The position numbers and the translations under genes are program-made. Below are positions 14,561-26,400 of a stretch of 64,000 nt of DNA, one piece after another. Location: positions 5,581,754 through 5,645,753 of the forward strand of contig OX422191.1 in assembly GCA_949130485.1 (NCBI GenBank), given 5' to 3'. The stretch is from Agelas oroides. Lineage: Eukaryota > Porifera > Demospongiae > Agelasida > Agelasidae. How positions within the stretch are numbered: position 1 is the first letter of the stretch; each line of letters opens with the position of its first letter. The notes below the pieces were generated by a model that was not told the DNA's origin, did not search any database, and saw only the letters and a program-made list of their open reading frames with translations.

Positions 14561-17430
14561 TTATCCTGTCTTTCCCGAAATAAACAGGCTTACATGACCC
14601 TCACACGACCTCCACAGTGGTGAAAACTGCTTTCTCGACCGTCCCTAGCACTTAATCAGGCCTATACGTGCTTCAAAGCATCTCCTCGGAGGTTAAAACG
14701 GTGTTATCAGGTCTTTGCTGCACGTAAACAGGCTTGCACCAACCACACAGTGGTGAAAACTGCTTTCTCGATCTTCTCTGGCTCTTAAACAGGCCTGCAA
14801 GTGCATCACAGTACCCACTCGGATGTTAAAACTGCATTATCAGGTCTTTTCCGCACATAAACAGGCTTGCACGAGCCTCACAGGACTTCCACAGTGGTGA
14901 AAGCTTCTTTCCAGATCTTCCCTGGCCCTTACACAGGCGTAAACGTCCTTCATAACATCCCCTCGGAGGTTTAAACTGCATAATCAGGATTTCTTGCACA
15001 TAAACAGGCTTGCACCAATCTCACGCGGGCTCCAAAGCGGTGAAAACTGCTTTCTCGATCTTCTCTGGCACTTGAACAGGCTTGAACCTGCTTTATAGCA
15101 CCACATCGGAGGTTAAAACGGCTTTGTCAAGTCTTTCCCGCACATAAACAGGTGTGCACGAGCCTCACAGGAGCTCCACAGTGGTGAAAACTGCTTTCTC
15201 GACCGTCCCTGGCAGCTAAAGATGCCTGCACGTGCTTCACAGTACCCCCTCGGAAGTGAAAACGGCGTTATCAGGTCTTTCCCGCACATAAACAAGCTTG
15301 AACCAATCTCACAGGGCATCCACACCGGTCAAAACTGCTTTCTCGATCTTCGCTGGCACTTGAACAGGCTTGCACATGCTTCACAGCACCTCATCGGAGG
15401 TTAAAACGGCCTTGTCAGCACTTTACCGCACATAAATAGGCTTGCTCACACCTCACAGGACTTTCACAGTAGTGAAAACTGCTTTCTCGATCTATCCTGG
15501 CAATTAAACAGGCCTGCACGTGCTTCATAGCACCTCTTCGGAGGTTAACGGCTTTGTCAGGTCTTCCCCGCACATAAATAGGCTTCCACGGCCATCACTG
15601 GACCTCCACAGTGGTGATAAGTGCTTTCTCGATCGTCCGTGGTACTTTAACGGGCCTCCACGTGCTTCACAGCACCTCCTAGGGGGTTAAAACGGCGTTA
15701 TTAGGTCTTTCCTGCTTATAAACATGCTGGCACCAACCTCACAGGGCCTCGACAGCGGTGATAAACTGCTTTCTCGATCTTCTCTGGCACTTAAACAGTC
15801 CTGCAAGTTCATCACAGTACCCACTCGTATGTCAAACGGCATTATCTGGTCTTTTCCGCACATAAGCAAGCTTGCACGAGCCTCACAGGACCGCCACAGT
15901 GGGGAAAACAGATTTCACGACCGTTCCTGGCACCTAAACAGGCCTACACGTGATTCACAGCACCCCCTCCGTGGTTAAAATGGTGGTATCAGGCCTTTCC
16001 CGCAAATAAACAAGTTTGCACCAACCTCACAGGGCTTCCACAGCGGTCAAAACTGCTTTCTCGATCTTCTCTACCACGTAAACAAGCCAGTACGTGCTTC
16101 ACAACACCCCCTCGGAGGTTAAAACGGCGTTATCAGGTCTTTTCAGCACATAAACAAGCTTGCAATAAACCTCACAGGGCATCCACATCGTTCAAAACTG
16201 CTTTCTCGCTATTCTCTGCCACTTAAACAGGCTTGTACGTGCTTCACATTACCCCACCGGAGGTTAAAACGGCGTTATCATATGTTTTCCGCAGGTAAAC
16301 AGGCTTGCACGAACATCACAGGACTTCAACAGTGGTGAAAATTGCTTTCTCGATCGTCTATGGCACTTAAGCAAGCCTACACGTACTTCATAGCACGCCC
16401 TCGGAGGTTAAAACGGCGCTATCAGCAAATTTTCGAACATAAACAGGCTTCCACTAACCTCACAGGGCTTCCACAGTGGTGAAAACTGATTTCTCGATCT
16501 TCTCTGCCACTTAAACAGGCCTGCAAGTGCATCAAACTACCCACTCGAATGTTAAAACGGCGTTATCAGGTCTTTTCCGCACATAAACAGGCTTGCACGA
16601 GCCTCAGAGGGCCGCCAGAGTGGGGAAAACTGCTTTCTCGATAGTCCCTGGCACTTAATCAGGCCTACACGTGTTTCAAAGCATCTCCTCGGAAGTTAAA
16701 ACGACGTTATCAGGTCTTTCTCGCACATAAACAGGCTTGTACGAGCATCACAGGACTTCAACAGTGGTGAAAACCGCTTTCTAGACCGTCTATTGCTCTT
16801 CAACAGGCCTACACGAGCTTCATAGAACGACCTCGGAGGTTAAAACAGCGTTATCAGGTCTTTCTCGCACATAAACAGGCTTGCAATAACCTCACAGGGC
16901 TTCCACAGTGGTGGAAACTGCTTTCTCGATCCTCTCTGGCACTTAAACAGGCCTGCAAGTGCATCACAGTACCCACTCGGATGTTAAAACGGCGTTATCA
17001 GGTCTTTTCCGCACATAAACAGTCTTGCACGAGCCTCACAGGACACCTCCACAGTGGGGTAAACTGCTTTCTCGCTCGTCCCTGGCACTTAATCAGGCGT
17101 CCATGTGCTTCACAGCAACCCCTCCGAGGTTAAAACGGTACCCCATCGGAGGTTAAAAACTGCGTTATCATGTCTTTTCCGCACATAAACACGCTTAAAT
17201 GAGCCTCACAGCACCTCCACAGTTGTGAAAACTGCTTTCTCGTCCGTCCCTGGCAATTAAACAGGCCTACACGTGCTTGAAAGCATATTCTCGGAGGTTA
17301 AAACGGGTCTTCCCCGCACACACACAAGCTTGCACCAACCTCACAGGGCTTCCACAGCGGTCAAAACTGCTTTCTCGATCTTCTCTGCCACTTAAGCAAG
17401 CCTGCACGTGGTTCACAGCACCTCCTCGGT

Positions 17431-19820
17431 GGATAAAACGGCGTTATCAGGTCTTTTAAGCACATAGACAAGCTTACACTAACCTCACAGGGCTTCCACA
17501 GCGGTCAAAACTGCTTTCTCGATCTTCTCTGCCACTTAAACAGGCCTGTAAGTGCATCACAGTACCCACTCTGATGTTAAAACAGCGTTATCACGTCATT
17601 TCAGCACATAAACAGGCTTGCACGAGCATCACAGGAGTGGTGAATACTGCTTTCTCGATCTTCTCAGGCACTTAAGCAGGACTACACGTGCTTCACAGCA
17701 CGCCCTCGGAGGTTAAGACGGCGTTATCAGCTCTTTTCAGCACATAAACAGGCTTGCACTAATCTCACAGGGCTTCCACAGTGGGGAAAACTGCTTTCTC
17801 GATCTCCTCTTGCACTTAAACAGGCCTGCAAGTGCATCACAGTACTCACTCGGTTGTTAAAACGGCGTTATCAGGTCATGTCCGCACATAAACAGGCTTG
17901 CACGAGCCTCACAGGACCGCCACAGTGGGTAAAACTGCTTTCTCGATAGTGCCTGGCACTTAATCAGGCGTCCATGTGCTTCACAGCACCCACTCCGTGG
18001 TTAAAAGGGTGGTATCAGGCCTTTCCCGCACATAAGCAAGCTTGCACCAAACTCACAGGGCTTACATATGGGTCAAAACTGCTTTCTCGATCTTCTCTGC
18101 TACTTAAAGAAGCCTATACGTGCTTCACAGCACCTCCTCGGAGGTTAAAACGGCGCTATCAGGTCTTTCTCGCACATAAACAAGCTTGCACCAACCTTAT
18201 ACGGCTTCCACAGCGGACAAAACTGCTTTCTCGATCTTCTCTGCCACTTAAACAAGCCCGTACGTGCTAGGATAAAACGGCGTTATCAGGTCTTTTAAGC
18301 ACATAGACAAGCTTACACTAACCTCACAGGGCTTCCACAGCGGTCAAAACTGCTTTCTCGATCTTCTCTGCCACTTAAACAGGCCTGTAAGTGCATCACA
18401 GTACCCACTCTGATGTTAAAACGGCGTTATCACGTCATTTCAGCACATAAACAGGCTTGCACGAGCATCACAGGAGTGGTGAATACTGCTTTCTCGATCT
18501 TCTCAGGCACTTAAGCAGGACTACACGTGCTTCACAGCACGCCCTCGGAGGTTAAGACGGCGTTATCAGCTCTTTTCAGCACATAAACAGGCTTGCACTA
18601 ATCTCACAGGGCTTCCACAGTGGGGAAAACTGCTTTCTCGATCTCCTCTGGCACTTAAACAGGCCTGCAAGTGCATCACAGTACTCACTCGGTTGTTAAA
18701 ACGGCGTTATCAGGTCATGTCCGCACATAAACAGGCTTGCACGAGCCTCACAGGACTGCCACAGTGGGTAAAACTGCTTTCTCGATAGTGCCTGGCACTT
18801 AATCAGGCGTCCATGTGCTTCACAGCACCCACTCCGTGGTTAAAAGGGTGGTATCAGGCCTTTCCCGCACATAAGCAAGCTTGCACCAAACTCACAGGGC
18901 TTACATATGGGTCAAAACTGCTTTCTCGATCTTCTCTGCTACTTAAAGAAGCCTATACGTGCTTCACAGCACCTCCTCGGAGGTTAAAACGGCGCTATCA
19001 GGTCTTTCTCGCACATAAACAAGCTTGCACCAACCTTATACGGCTTCCACAGCGGACAAAACTGCTTTCTCGATCTTCTCTGCCACTTAAACAAGCCCGT
19101 ACGTGCTAGGATAAAACGGCGTTATCAGGTCTTTTCAGCACATAGACAAGCTTGCACCAACCTCACAGGGCTTCCACAGCGGTCAAAACTGCTTTCTCGA
19201 TCTTCTCTGCCACTTAAATAGGCCTGTAAGTGCATCACAGTACCCACTCTGATGTTAAAACGGCGTTATCACGTCATTTCAGCACATAAACAGGCTTGCA
19301 CGAGCATCACAGGAGAGGTGAAAACTGCTTTCTCAATCTTCTCTGGCACTTAAGCAGGACTACACGTGCTTCACAGCACGCCCTCGGAGGTTAAGACGGC
19401 GTTATCAGCTCTTTTCAGCACATAAACAGGCTTGCACTAATCTAACAGGGCTTCCACAGTGGTGAAAACTGCTTTCTCGATCTCCTCTGGCACTTAAACA
19501 GGCCTGCAAGTGCTTCACAGTACTCACTCGGTTGTTAAAACGGCGTTATCAGGTCATGTCCGCACATAAACAGGCTTGCACGAGCCTCACAGGACCGTCA
19601 CAGTGGGCAAAACTGCTTTCTCGATAGTCCCTGGCACTTAATCAGGCGTCCATGTGCTTCACAGCACCCACTCCGTGGTTAAAAGGGTGGTATCAGGCCT
19701 TTCCCGCACATAAGCAAGCTTGCACCAAACTCACACGGCTTACATAGGGGACAAAACTGCTTTCTCGATCGTCTATGCCACTTAAACAAGCCTGTACGTG
19801 CCTCACAGCACCTCCTCGGA
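17431..19820 (+). repeat. 839-bp higher-order unit, two near-identical copies and a diverged third
   Basis: GGATAAAACGGCGTTATCAG starts units at 17431, 18270 and 19109, exactly 839 bp apart. The first two copies are almost identical, including odd variants such as GGCTTACATATGGGTC. The third (19109-19820, about 712 bp) differs by scattered substitutions. 839 bp is six monomers minus about 25 bp. The missing stretch lies at the unit junction (CGTACGTGCTAGGATAAAAC), where a monomer is cut short. This is a recent tandem duplication by unequal exchange or a replication slip. Confidence 0.92.
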
Positions 19821-22253
19821 GGATAAAACGGCGTTATCAGGTCTTTTCAGCACATAAACAAGCTTGCACCAACCTCACAGGGCTTCCACAGCGGTCAAAA
19901 CTGCTTTCTCGATCTTCTCTGCCACTTAAAGAGGCCTTACGTGCTTCACAGTACCCCATCGGAGGTTAAAACGGCGTTACCATCTTTATTTTCCGCACAT
20001 AAACAGGCTTAAATGAGCCTCACAGGGCTTCCACAGCGGACAAAATTGCTTTATCGATCCTCTATGCCACTTAAACAGGCCTGTACGTGCTTCACAGTAC
20101 TCAATCGGAGGTTAAAAAACTGCGCTATCATGTCTTTTCCGCACATAAACAGGCTTACATTAGTCTCACAGGACCTCCACAGTTGTGCAAACTGCTTTCT
20201 CGTCCGTCCCTGGCACTTAAACAGGCCTACACGTGCTTCAAAGCATCTTCTCGGTGGTTAAAACGGGTCTTTCCCGCACACACACAAGCTTGCACCAACC
20301 TCACAGGGCTTCCACAGCGGTCAAAATTGCTTTCTGGATCTTCTCTGCGACTTAAACAGGCCTGTATGTGCTTCACAGTACCCCATCAGAGGTTAACACG
20401 GCGTTATCATGTACTTTCCGCACATAAACAGGCTTACATGAGCCCCACAGGACCTCCACAGTGGTGAAAACTGCTTTCTCGAGCGTCCCTGGCACTCAAA
20501 CAGGCCTACACGTGCTTCAAAGCATCCCCTCAGAGGATAAAACGGCGTTATCAAGTCTTTCTCGCAAATTAACAGGCTTGCACGAGCCGCACAGTGCCGC
20601 GACAGTGGGGAAAACTGCTTTCTCGATCGTCCCTGGCACTTAATCAGGCGTCCATGTGCTTCACAGCACCCCATCAGAGGTTAAAACGGTGGTATCAGGC
20701 CTTTCCCCCACATAAACAAGCTTGCACCAAACTCACAGGGCTTCCACATCGGTCAAAACTGCTTTCTCGGTCTTCACTACCACTTAAACAAGCCTGTACG
20801 TGCTTCACAGTACCTCCTCGGCGGATATAACGGCGTTATCAGGTCTTTTCAGCACATAAACAAGCTTGCACCAACCTCACAGGGCTTCCACAGCGGTCAA
20901 AACTGCTTTCTCGACCTTCTCTGCCACTTAAACAGGCTTGTTCGCGCTTCACAGTACACCATCGGAGGTTAAAACGGCGTTATCATGTCTTTTCCGCACA
21001 TAAACAGGCTTACATGAGCCTCACAGGACCTCCACCGTTGTAAAAACTGCTTTAACGACCGTTCCTGGCACATAAACAGGCCTTGCACCAAACTCACAGG
21101 GTTTCCACAACGGTCAAAACTGCTTTCTCGATCTTCTCTGCCACTTAAACAGGCCTGTACGTGCTTCACAGTACCCCATCGGAGGTTAAAACGGCGTTAT
21201 CATGTCTTTTCCGCACATAAACAGGCTTACATGAGCCTCACAGGACTTCCACAGTGGTGAAAACTGCTTTCTCGACCGTCCCTGACACTTAAACAAGCCT
21301 ACACGTGCTTCAAAGCATCTCCTCGGAGGTAAAAACGGTGTTGTCAGGTCTTTCCCGCATATAAACAGGCTTGCACCATCCTCCATAGCGGTGAAAACTG
21401 CTTTCTCGATCTTCTCTGCCACTTAAACAAGCCTGTACGTGCTTCACAGTACCTCCTCGGAGGTTAAAACGGCGGTATCAGGTCTTTTCAGCACATAAAC
21501 AAGCTTGCACCAACCTCACAGGGCTTCCACAGCGGTCAAAACTGCTTTCTCGATCTTCTCTGCCCCTTAAACAGGCCTGTACGTGCTTCACAGTACCCCA
21601 TCGGAGGTTAAACCGGCGTTATCATGTCTTTTCCGCACATAAACAGGCTTACATGAGCCGCACAGGAGCTCCACAGTGGTGAAAACTGCTTTAACAACCG
21701 TTCCTGGCACTTAAACAGGCCTGTACGTGCTTCACAGTACCTCCTCGTAGGTTAAAACGGCGTTATCAGGTCTTTTCCGCACATAAACAGGCTTGCACGA
21801 GCATCACAGGACCTCCACAGTGGTGAAAACTGCTTTCTCGACCGTCCCTGGCCCTTAAACAGGCCTACACATCCTTCAAAGCATCTCCTCGGAGGTTAAA
21901 ATGGTGTTATCAGGTCTTTCCCGTACATAAACAGGCTTGCACCAACCACACAGGGCCTCCACAGCAGTGAAAACTGCTTTCTCGATCTTCTCTGCCACAT
22001 AAACAGGCCTGCACGTGCTTCACAGTACCTCCTCGGAGGTTAAAACGGCGATAAACAAGCTTGCACCAAACTCACAGGGCTTCCACAGCGGTCAAAACTG
22101 CTTTCTCGATCTTCTCTGCCACTTAAACAGGCCTGTACGTGCTTCACAGTACCCCATCGGAGGTTAAACCGGCGTTATCATGTCTTTTCCGCACATAAAC
22201 ATGGTTACATGAGCCTCACAGGACCTCCACAGTGGTGAAAATTGCTTTCACGA

Positions 22254-22257
22254 CCGT
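22254..22257. repeat. Target-site duplication CCGT, left copy
   Basis: CCGT lies directly before the TGTTACAGG end of the Ginger1 element and is repeated directly after its other end (23443-23446). The uninterrupted satellite carries CACGACCGTTCCTGG at this place, so removing the element and one CCGT restores a normal monomer. CCGT-specific duplication is a stated hallmark of Ginger1 elements. Confidence 0.9.
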
Positions 22258-22386
22258 TGTTACAGGAAATTTGATCTGATCGCTCGGAAATGCTATCGCT
22301 GCGATAACATTTCCTAGGGAATTTTATCGCTGAGCGTAACTTTTTCCTAGGAAATATCATCGCAGCCAGGAAATACGATTGCTCAC
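22258..22386 (+). repeat. Ginger1 left terminal inverted repeat
   Basis: The 129-bp repeat matches the reverse complement of 23319-23442 with a few substitutions and small length changes (GATCTGATCGCTCGG here, GATCGCTCGG there). Inside it, ATTTCC/GGAAAT boxes alternate with ATCGCTG/GATCGCTC boxes. Two copies of the palindrome TTTCCTAGG are present, so the repeat is internally palindromic. Confidence 0.93.
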
Positions 22387-22470
22387 GGTACAGCCGTCCG
22401 GTAGAGGCGAGAAATAGTGCTTAAAAATGGAGATCATTGCACGTCTCCGCAGTGTATTGACTTTGCAGTG

Positions 22471-22643
22471 ATGGAAGTGAAGGAATATGACGAGATCTAC
22501 AACGTGGTGGCAGACCAGAACTATCCAGATGGGATCACCAAGAACCAGAAAGATGCCTTGCGCAACAAGGCCAAAAAGTTCGCGATTCGAGATGGTCTAT
22601 TATATTACTGTGACAAGAAGCGTGGAGAAAGGCAGGTGGGTGC

Positions 22644-22675
<32 letters not shown>

Positions 22676-22859
22676 GGCTCAGTAGGCAAACCTCAAACTT
22701 CAACAAATATTAAAGATATTTCCTTGTGTCAATGTTATATGTAGGTGATAAAATCTGAGCAGAAACAGCAAGTCCTCCAAGCTTGGAGCACACTTTGGAA
22801 GGGACAAAGTGGTGGAGAAGATTGAGGAACGATACTACTGGGTGGGTATCATCAGAGAT
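22471..22859 (+). pseudogene. Ginger1 transposase N-terminal remnant (pre-zinc-finger region and partial HHCC finger)
   Basis: From the ATG at 22471 an open frame encodes MEVKEYDEIYNVVADQ, the motif NYPDGITKNQK and a basic stretch ending in DGLLYYCDKK, as in the N-terminal region of Ginger1/Gypsy-type integrases. An intron is likely from GT at 22636 to AG at 22744. Both sides are in phase, and the next exon reads VIKSEQKQQVLQA. The zinc-finger sequence HFGRDKVVEKIEERYYW follows in another frame (22791-22859), so a small indel lies just before it. The Cys pair of the finger and the entire DDE core are missing after about 22859. A GTG at 22417 would extend the frame upstream, but the ATG is the better start. 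No working product is expected. Confidence 0.8.
22644..22672 (+). repeat. (TG)n microsatellite in the Ginger1 intron
   Basis: About 14 TG units lie 8 bp after the predicted splice donor of the transposase remnant. Such runs are common just inside introns and are length-variable. Confidence 0.95.
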
Positions 22860-23223
22860 GCAACAGGGAGTTGCAGACTGTGGAGTATATGCTATTGCAT
22901 ACGCTTTCCATGCAGCAAGAGGGGACAGTTTGGAAGATATCGAGTTTGAACAAGACAAAATGCGGCAGCACTTAGCTAGATGTTTAACTAAGCAAAAGCT
23001 GACTCCTTTTCCACACTCACAAAGGCGTGCTCGTGTTCCACCGTACCCATGGTTTACATACCAGGAAATAGAAGTGTTCTGCACTTGCGAAATGCCAGAA
23101 TGCCTCGACAACATGATACAATGTGATGGTTGTGAGGAATGGTACCACATGGTTTGTGTTGGACTGAAAACTCCACCTCCAGATACTGATTCATGGCACT
23201 GTAGTACAGCATGTAAAGTGTAG
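22858..23223 (+). pseudogene. Ginger1 C-terminal remnant: Ulp1-type protease end plus PHD finger
   Basis: From the ATG at 22858 the frame begins MQQGVADCGVYAIAYA, the Gln...Asp-Cys-Gly block of C48 (Ulp1-like) cysteine proteases holding the catalytic Cys. A helix containing FEQDKMRQHLARCL follows, as is typical of the family. The His and Asp parts of the triad, which come earlier in this family, are absent. A linker leads to a PHD finger of about 45 residues with Cys-x-Cys, Cys-x2-Cys, His-x2-Cys and a last Cys-x3-Cys pair (core QCDGCEEWYHMVCVGL, then WHCSTAC). PHD fingers read histone H3 tails in other proteins and might guide targeting here. The frame is also open upstream to 22783, but that part is an out-of-frame reading of the zinc finger. 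Confidence 0.85.
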
Positions 23224-23318
23224 GACTCATATATAAATTTCACTAACATAGTATAACAACATGAAAGTGATGTACCCTTATTCGTATTTTATGTAATGAC
23301 AATGCTGCTTTTGTTTTT

Positions 23319-23442
23319 GTGAGCGATCGTATTTCCTGGCTGCGATGATATTTCTTAGGAAAAATTTACGCTCGGCGATAAAATTTCCTAGGAAATATTA
23401 CCGCAGCGATAGTATTTCCGAGCGATCAAACTTCCTGTAACA
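23319..23442 (-). repeat. Ginger1 right terminal inverted repeat
   Basis: This 124-bp repeat is the inverted partner of 22258-22386, from GTGAGCGATCGTATTTCCTGG to TTCCTGTAACA. The same GGAAAT and ATCGCT boxes occur in mirrored order. Confidence 0.93.
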
Positions 23443-23446
23443 CCGT
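23443..23446. repeat. Target-site duplication CCGT, right copy
   Basis: This is the second CCGT of the pair. It follows the CCTGTAACA terminus, and the satellite monomer then continues with TCCTGGCACTTAATCAGG. Confidence 0.9.
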
Positions 23447-26400
23447 TCCTGGCACTTAATCAGGCCTACACGTGCTTCAAAGCATCTCCTCGGAGGTTAA
23501 AACGGCGTTATCATGTCTTTTCCGCACATAAACTGGCTTACATGAGCCTCACAGAACCTCCACAGTGGTGAAAACTGCTTTCACGACCGTTCCTGGCACT
23601 TAATCAGGCCACACGTGCTTCAAAGCATCTCCTCGGAGGTTAAAACGGTGTTATCAGGTCTTTCCCGCATTTAAACAAGCTTTCACCAACCTCACAGGGC
23701 TTCCACAGCGGTCAAAACTGCTTTCTCGATCTTCTCTTCCACTTAAACAGGCCTGTACGTGCTTCACAGTACCCCATCGGAGGTTAAAACGGCGTTATCA
23801 TGTACTTTCCGCACATAAACAGGCTTACATGAGCCTCACAGAACCTTAACAGTGGTGAAAACTGCTTTCACGACCGTTCCTAGCACTTAATCAGGCCTAC
23901 ACGTGTTTCAAAGCATCTCCTGGGAGGTTAAAACGGTGTTATCAGGTCCTTCCCGCACATAAACAGGCTTGCAACAACCACACAGGACCCCCACAGCAGT
24001 GAAAACTCCTTTCTCGATCTTCTCTGCCACATAAACAGACTTGCACGTGCTTCACAGTAGGTTAAAACGGTGTTGTCAGGTCTTTTCCGCACATAAACAG
24101 GCTTGCACTAACTTCACAGGGCTTGCACAGTGGTGAAAGTTGCTTTCTCGATCTTCTCTGGCACTTGACCTGCAAGTACATCACAGTACCCACTCGGATG
24201 TTAAACGGCGTTATCAGGTCTTTTCCGCACATAAACAGGCTTGCACGAGCCTCACAGGACCTCCACAGTGGTCAAAACAGCTTTCTCGACCGTCCCTGCT
24301 TCTCTTCGGAGGTTAAAACGGTGTTATCAGGTCCTTCCCGCACATAAACAGGCTTGTACCAACCACACAGGGCTTCCACAGCAGTGAAAACTCCTTTCTC
24401 GATCTTCTCTGCCACGTAAACAGGCCTGCACGTGCTCCACAGTAGGTTAAAACGGTGTAGTCAGGTGTTTTCCGCACATAAACAGGCTTGCACTAACCTC
24501 ACAGGGCTTCCACAGTGGTGAAAACTGCTTTCTCGACATTCCCAGGCACTGAAACAGGCCAGCACGTGCTTCAGAGCACCTCCTCGGTGGATAAAACTGC
24601 ATTATCAGGTCTTTCCAGAACATAAACAGGCTTGCACGAGCCTCACAGGACCTCGACTGTGGTGAAAACTGCTTTCTCGATCTTCCCTCGCACTTAAACA
24701 GGCTTGCACGTGCTTCACAGTACCCTCTCGGAGGTTAAAAAAGGCGTTCTCAGGTCTTTTACGCGCATAAACAGGCTTGAACCAACCCCACAGGCCTTCC
24801 ACAGTGGTGAAAACTGCTTTCTCGATCTTCCCTGGCACTTCAACAGGCCTGCAAGCGCTTCACAGTACCTCCTCGGAGGTTAAAACGGCGTTATCAGGTC
24901 TATTCCGCACATAAACAGGCTTGCACGAGCCTCACAGGACTTCCACACTACTTTCTCAATCGTCCCTTGTACTTAAACAGGCCACCACGTGCTTCAAAGC
25001 ACTTCCTCCGTGATTAACACGGTGGTATCAGGTCTTTCCCGTACATAAACAAGCTTCCACTAACTTCGCAAGGCCCCCTCACCTGTCAAAACTCCTTCCT
25101 CGATCATCTCTCGGACTTAAACAGGGCTCCACGTGCTTCACAGTACACCCTCGGATGTTTAAACGGTGTTATCAGGTCTTTTCGGGACAGCAACAGGCTT
25201 GCATGAACCTCATCGGACCTCCACAGGGGCGAAAACTGCTTTCTCGACCGTTCCTTGCAATTAAAGAGGACTGCACGTGCTTCACATTACCCCCTCGGAG
25301 GTTAAATTGGCGTTATCGGGTCTTTTCCGCACATGAACAGGCTTGCATCAAACTAACAGCGCTTCCACTGCGGTGAAAATTGCTTTCTCGATCTTCTCTG
25401 GCACTTAAACAGGCCTGCACCTGCTTCACAGATAAAACGGCCTTGTCAGGTAATTTCCTCACATAAACAGCCTTGTACGAGACTCACACGACCTCAACTG
25501 TGGTGAAAACTGGTTTCTCGATCTTCTCTGGCACTTAAACAGGCCTGCACGTGCGTCACAGTACCTCCTCGGAGGTTAAAACGGCGTTATCAGGTCTATT
25601 CTTCACATAAACGGGCTGACACGAGCCTCACAGGACTTCCACACTGATTTCTCGATCGTCCCTGGTGCTTAAACCGGCCACCACGTGATTCAAAGCACCT
25701 CATCCGAGGTTAACACGGTGGTATCAGGTCTTTCCCGCACATAAACAAGCTTGCACCAAACTCACAAGGCCTCCACAGCGGTCAAAACTGCTTTCTCGAT
25801 CTTCTCTGGCACTTAAACAGGCCTGCACCTGCTTCACAGCACTTCCCCGGTGGAGAAAACGGCCTTGTCCGGTAATTTCCTCACATGAACAGCCTTGTAC
25901 GAGCCTCACAGGACCTCGACTGTGGTGAAAATTGCTTTCTCAATCTTCACTGGCACTTAAACAGGCCTGCACGTGCTTCACAGGACCACCACAGTGGTGA
26001 AAACTGCTTTCTCGATCGTCCCTGGCACTGAAAGAACCCTCCACGTGTTTCACCGTAGAACCTATAGGAGGTTAAAACCAGGGCTTTCCCGCACATAAAC
26101 AGGCTTCCACCAACCACACAGGGTCTCCACAGCGGTGAAAACTGCTTTCTCGATCTTCTCTTCCACTTAAACAGGCCTACACGTGCTTCACAACACCCCC
26201 TCGGAGGTTGAAACGGCGTTATCAGGTCTTCCCCGCACATAAACAGGCTTCCACCAAACACACGGGGTCTCAACAGCGGTGAAAACTGCGTTCTTGAATT
26301 TCTCTGCCACTTAAACAGGCCTGTACGTGCTTCACAGCACCTACTCAGAGGTTAAAACGGCGATATCAGGTTTTTCTCGCACATAAACAGGCTTGCACGA

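Larger units (their letters stand above)
1..22253 (+). repeat. Left satellite array, 144-bp monomer, forward orientation (part 1)
   Basis: The stretch consists of head-to-tail copies of a 144-bp monomer; for example the CACTTAAACA box falls at 157, 301 and 445. Each monomer carries the landmarks GGAGGTTAAAACGGCGTTATCA, read here as GAGGTTAAAACGGCG then TTATCA, followed by CGCACATAAACAGGCTT, CTCACAGG and AAAACTGCTTTCTCGA. Three classes alternate and can be told apart by the linker after TTTCTCGA: CCGTCCCTGG, TCGTCTATGG or TCTTCTCTGCC. Together they make a 432-bp trimer. Some units are shortened or lengthened by a few bases, and larger units are described separately. No stretch over 300 bp inside shows host-gene structure. 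Function is unknown; pericentromeric or other heterochromatic satellite is the natural guess. Confidence 0.97.
22258..23442 (+). mobile_element. Ginger1 DNA transposon, internally deleted copy
   Basis: The 1185-bp insertion splits a satellite monomer. Its ends are TGTTACAGGAA and the inverse TTCCTGTAACA, fitting the TGTNR terminus of the family, with inverted repeats of about 125 bp and a CCGT target duplication. Inside, on the + strand, lie three remnants: an integrase-like N-terminal region with a YPDG motif, part of the HHCC zinc finger, and a C-terminal Ulp1-type segment joined to a PHD finger. Ginger1 transposases are known to have Gypsy-integrase-like cores with Ulp1 or OTU proteases attached. 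The DDE catalytic core, the GPY/F region and the first half of the Ulp1 domain are absent, so the copy cannot encode a working transposase; it might be moved in trans. The assignment rests on ends, target site and domains together. Confidence 0.9.

Noticed and set aside
22710-23249. Minus-strand open frame of 179 codons in the Ginger1 element
   Set aside because: It is the antisense of the Ulp1/PHD remnant, which is identified by its motifs on the + strand.
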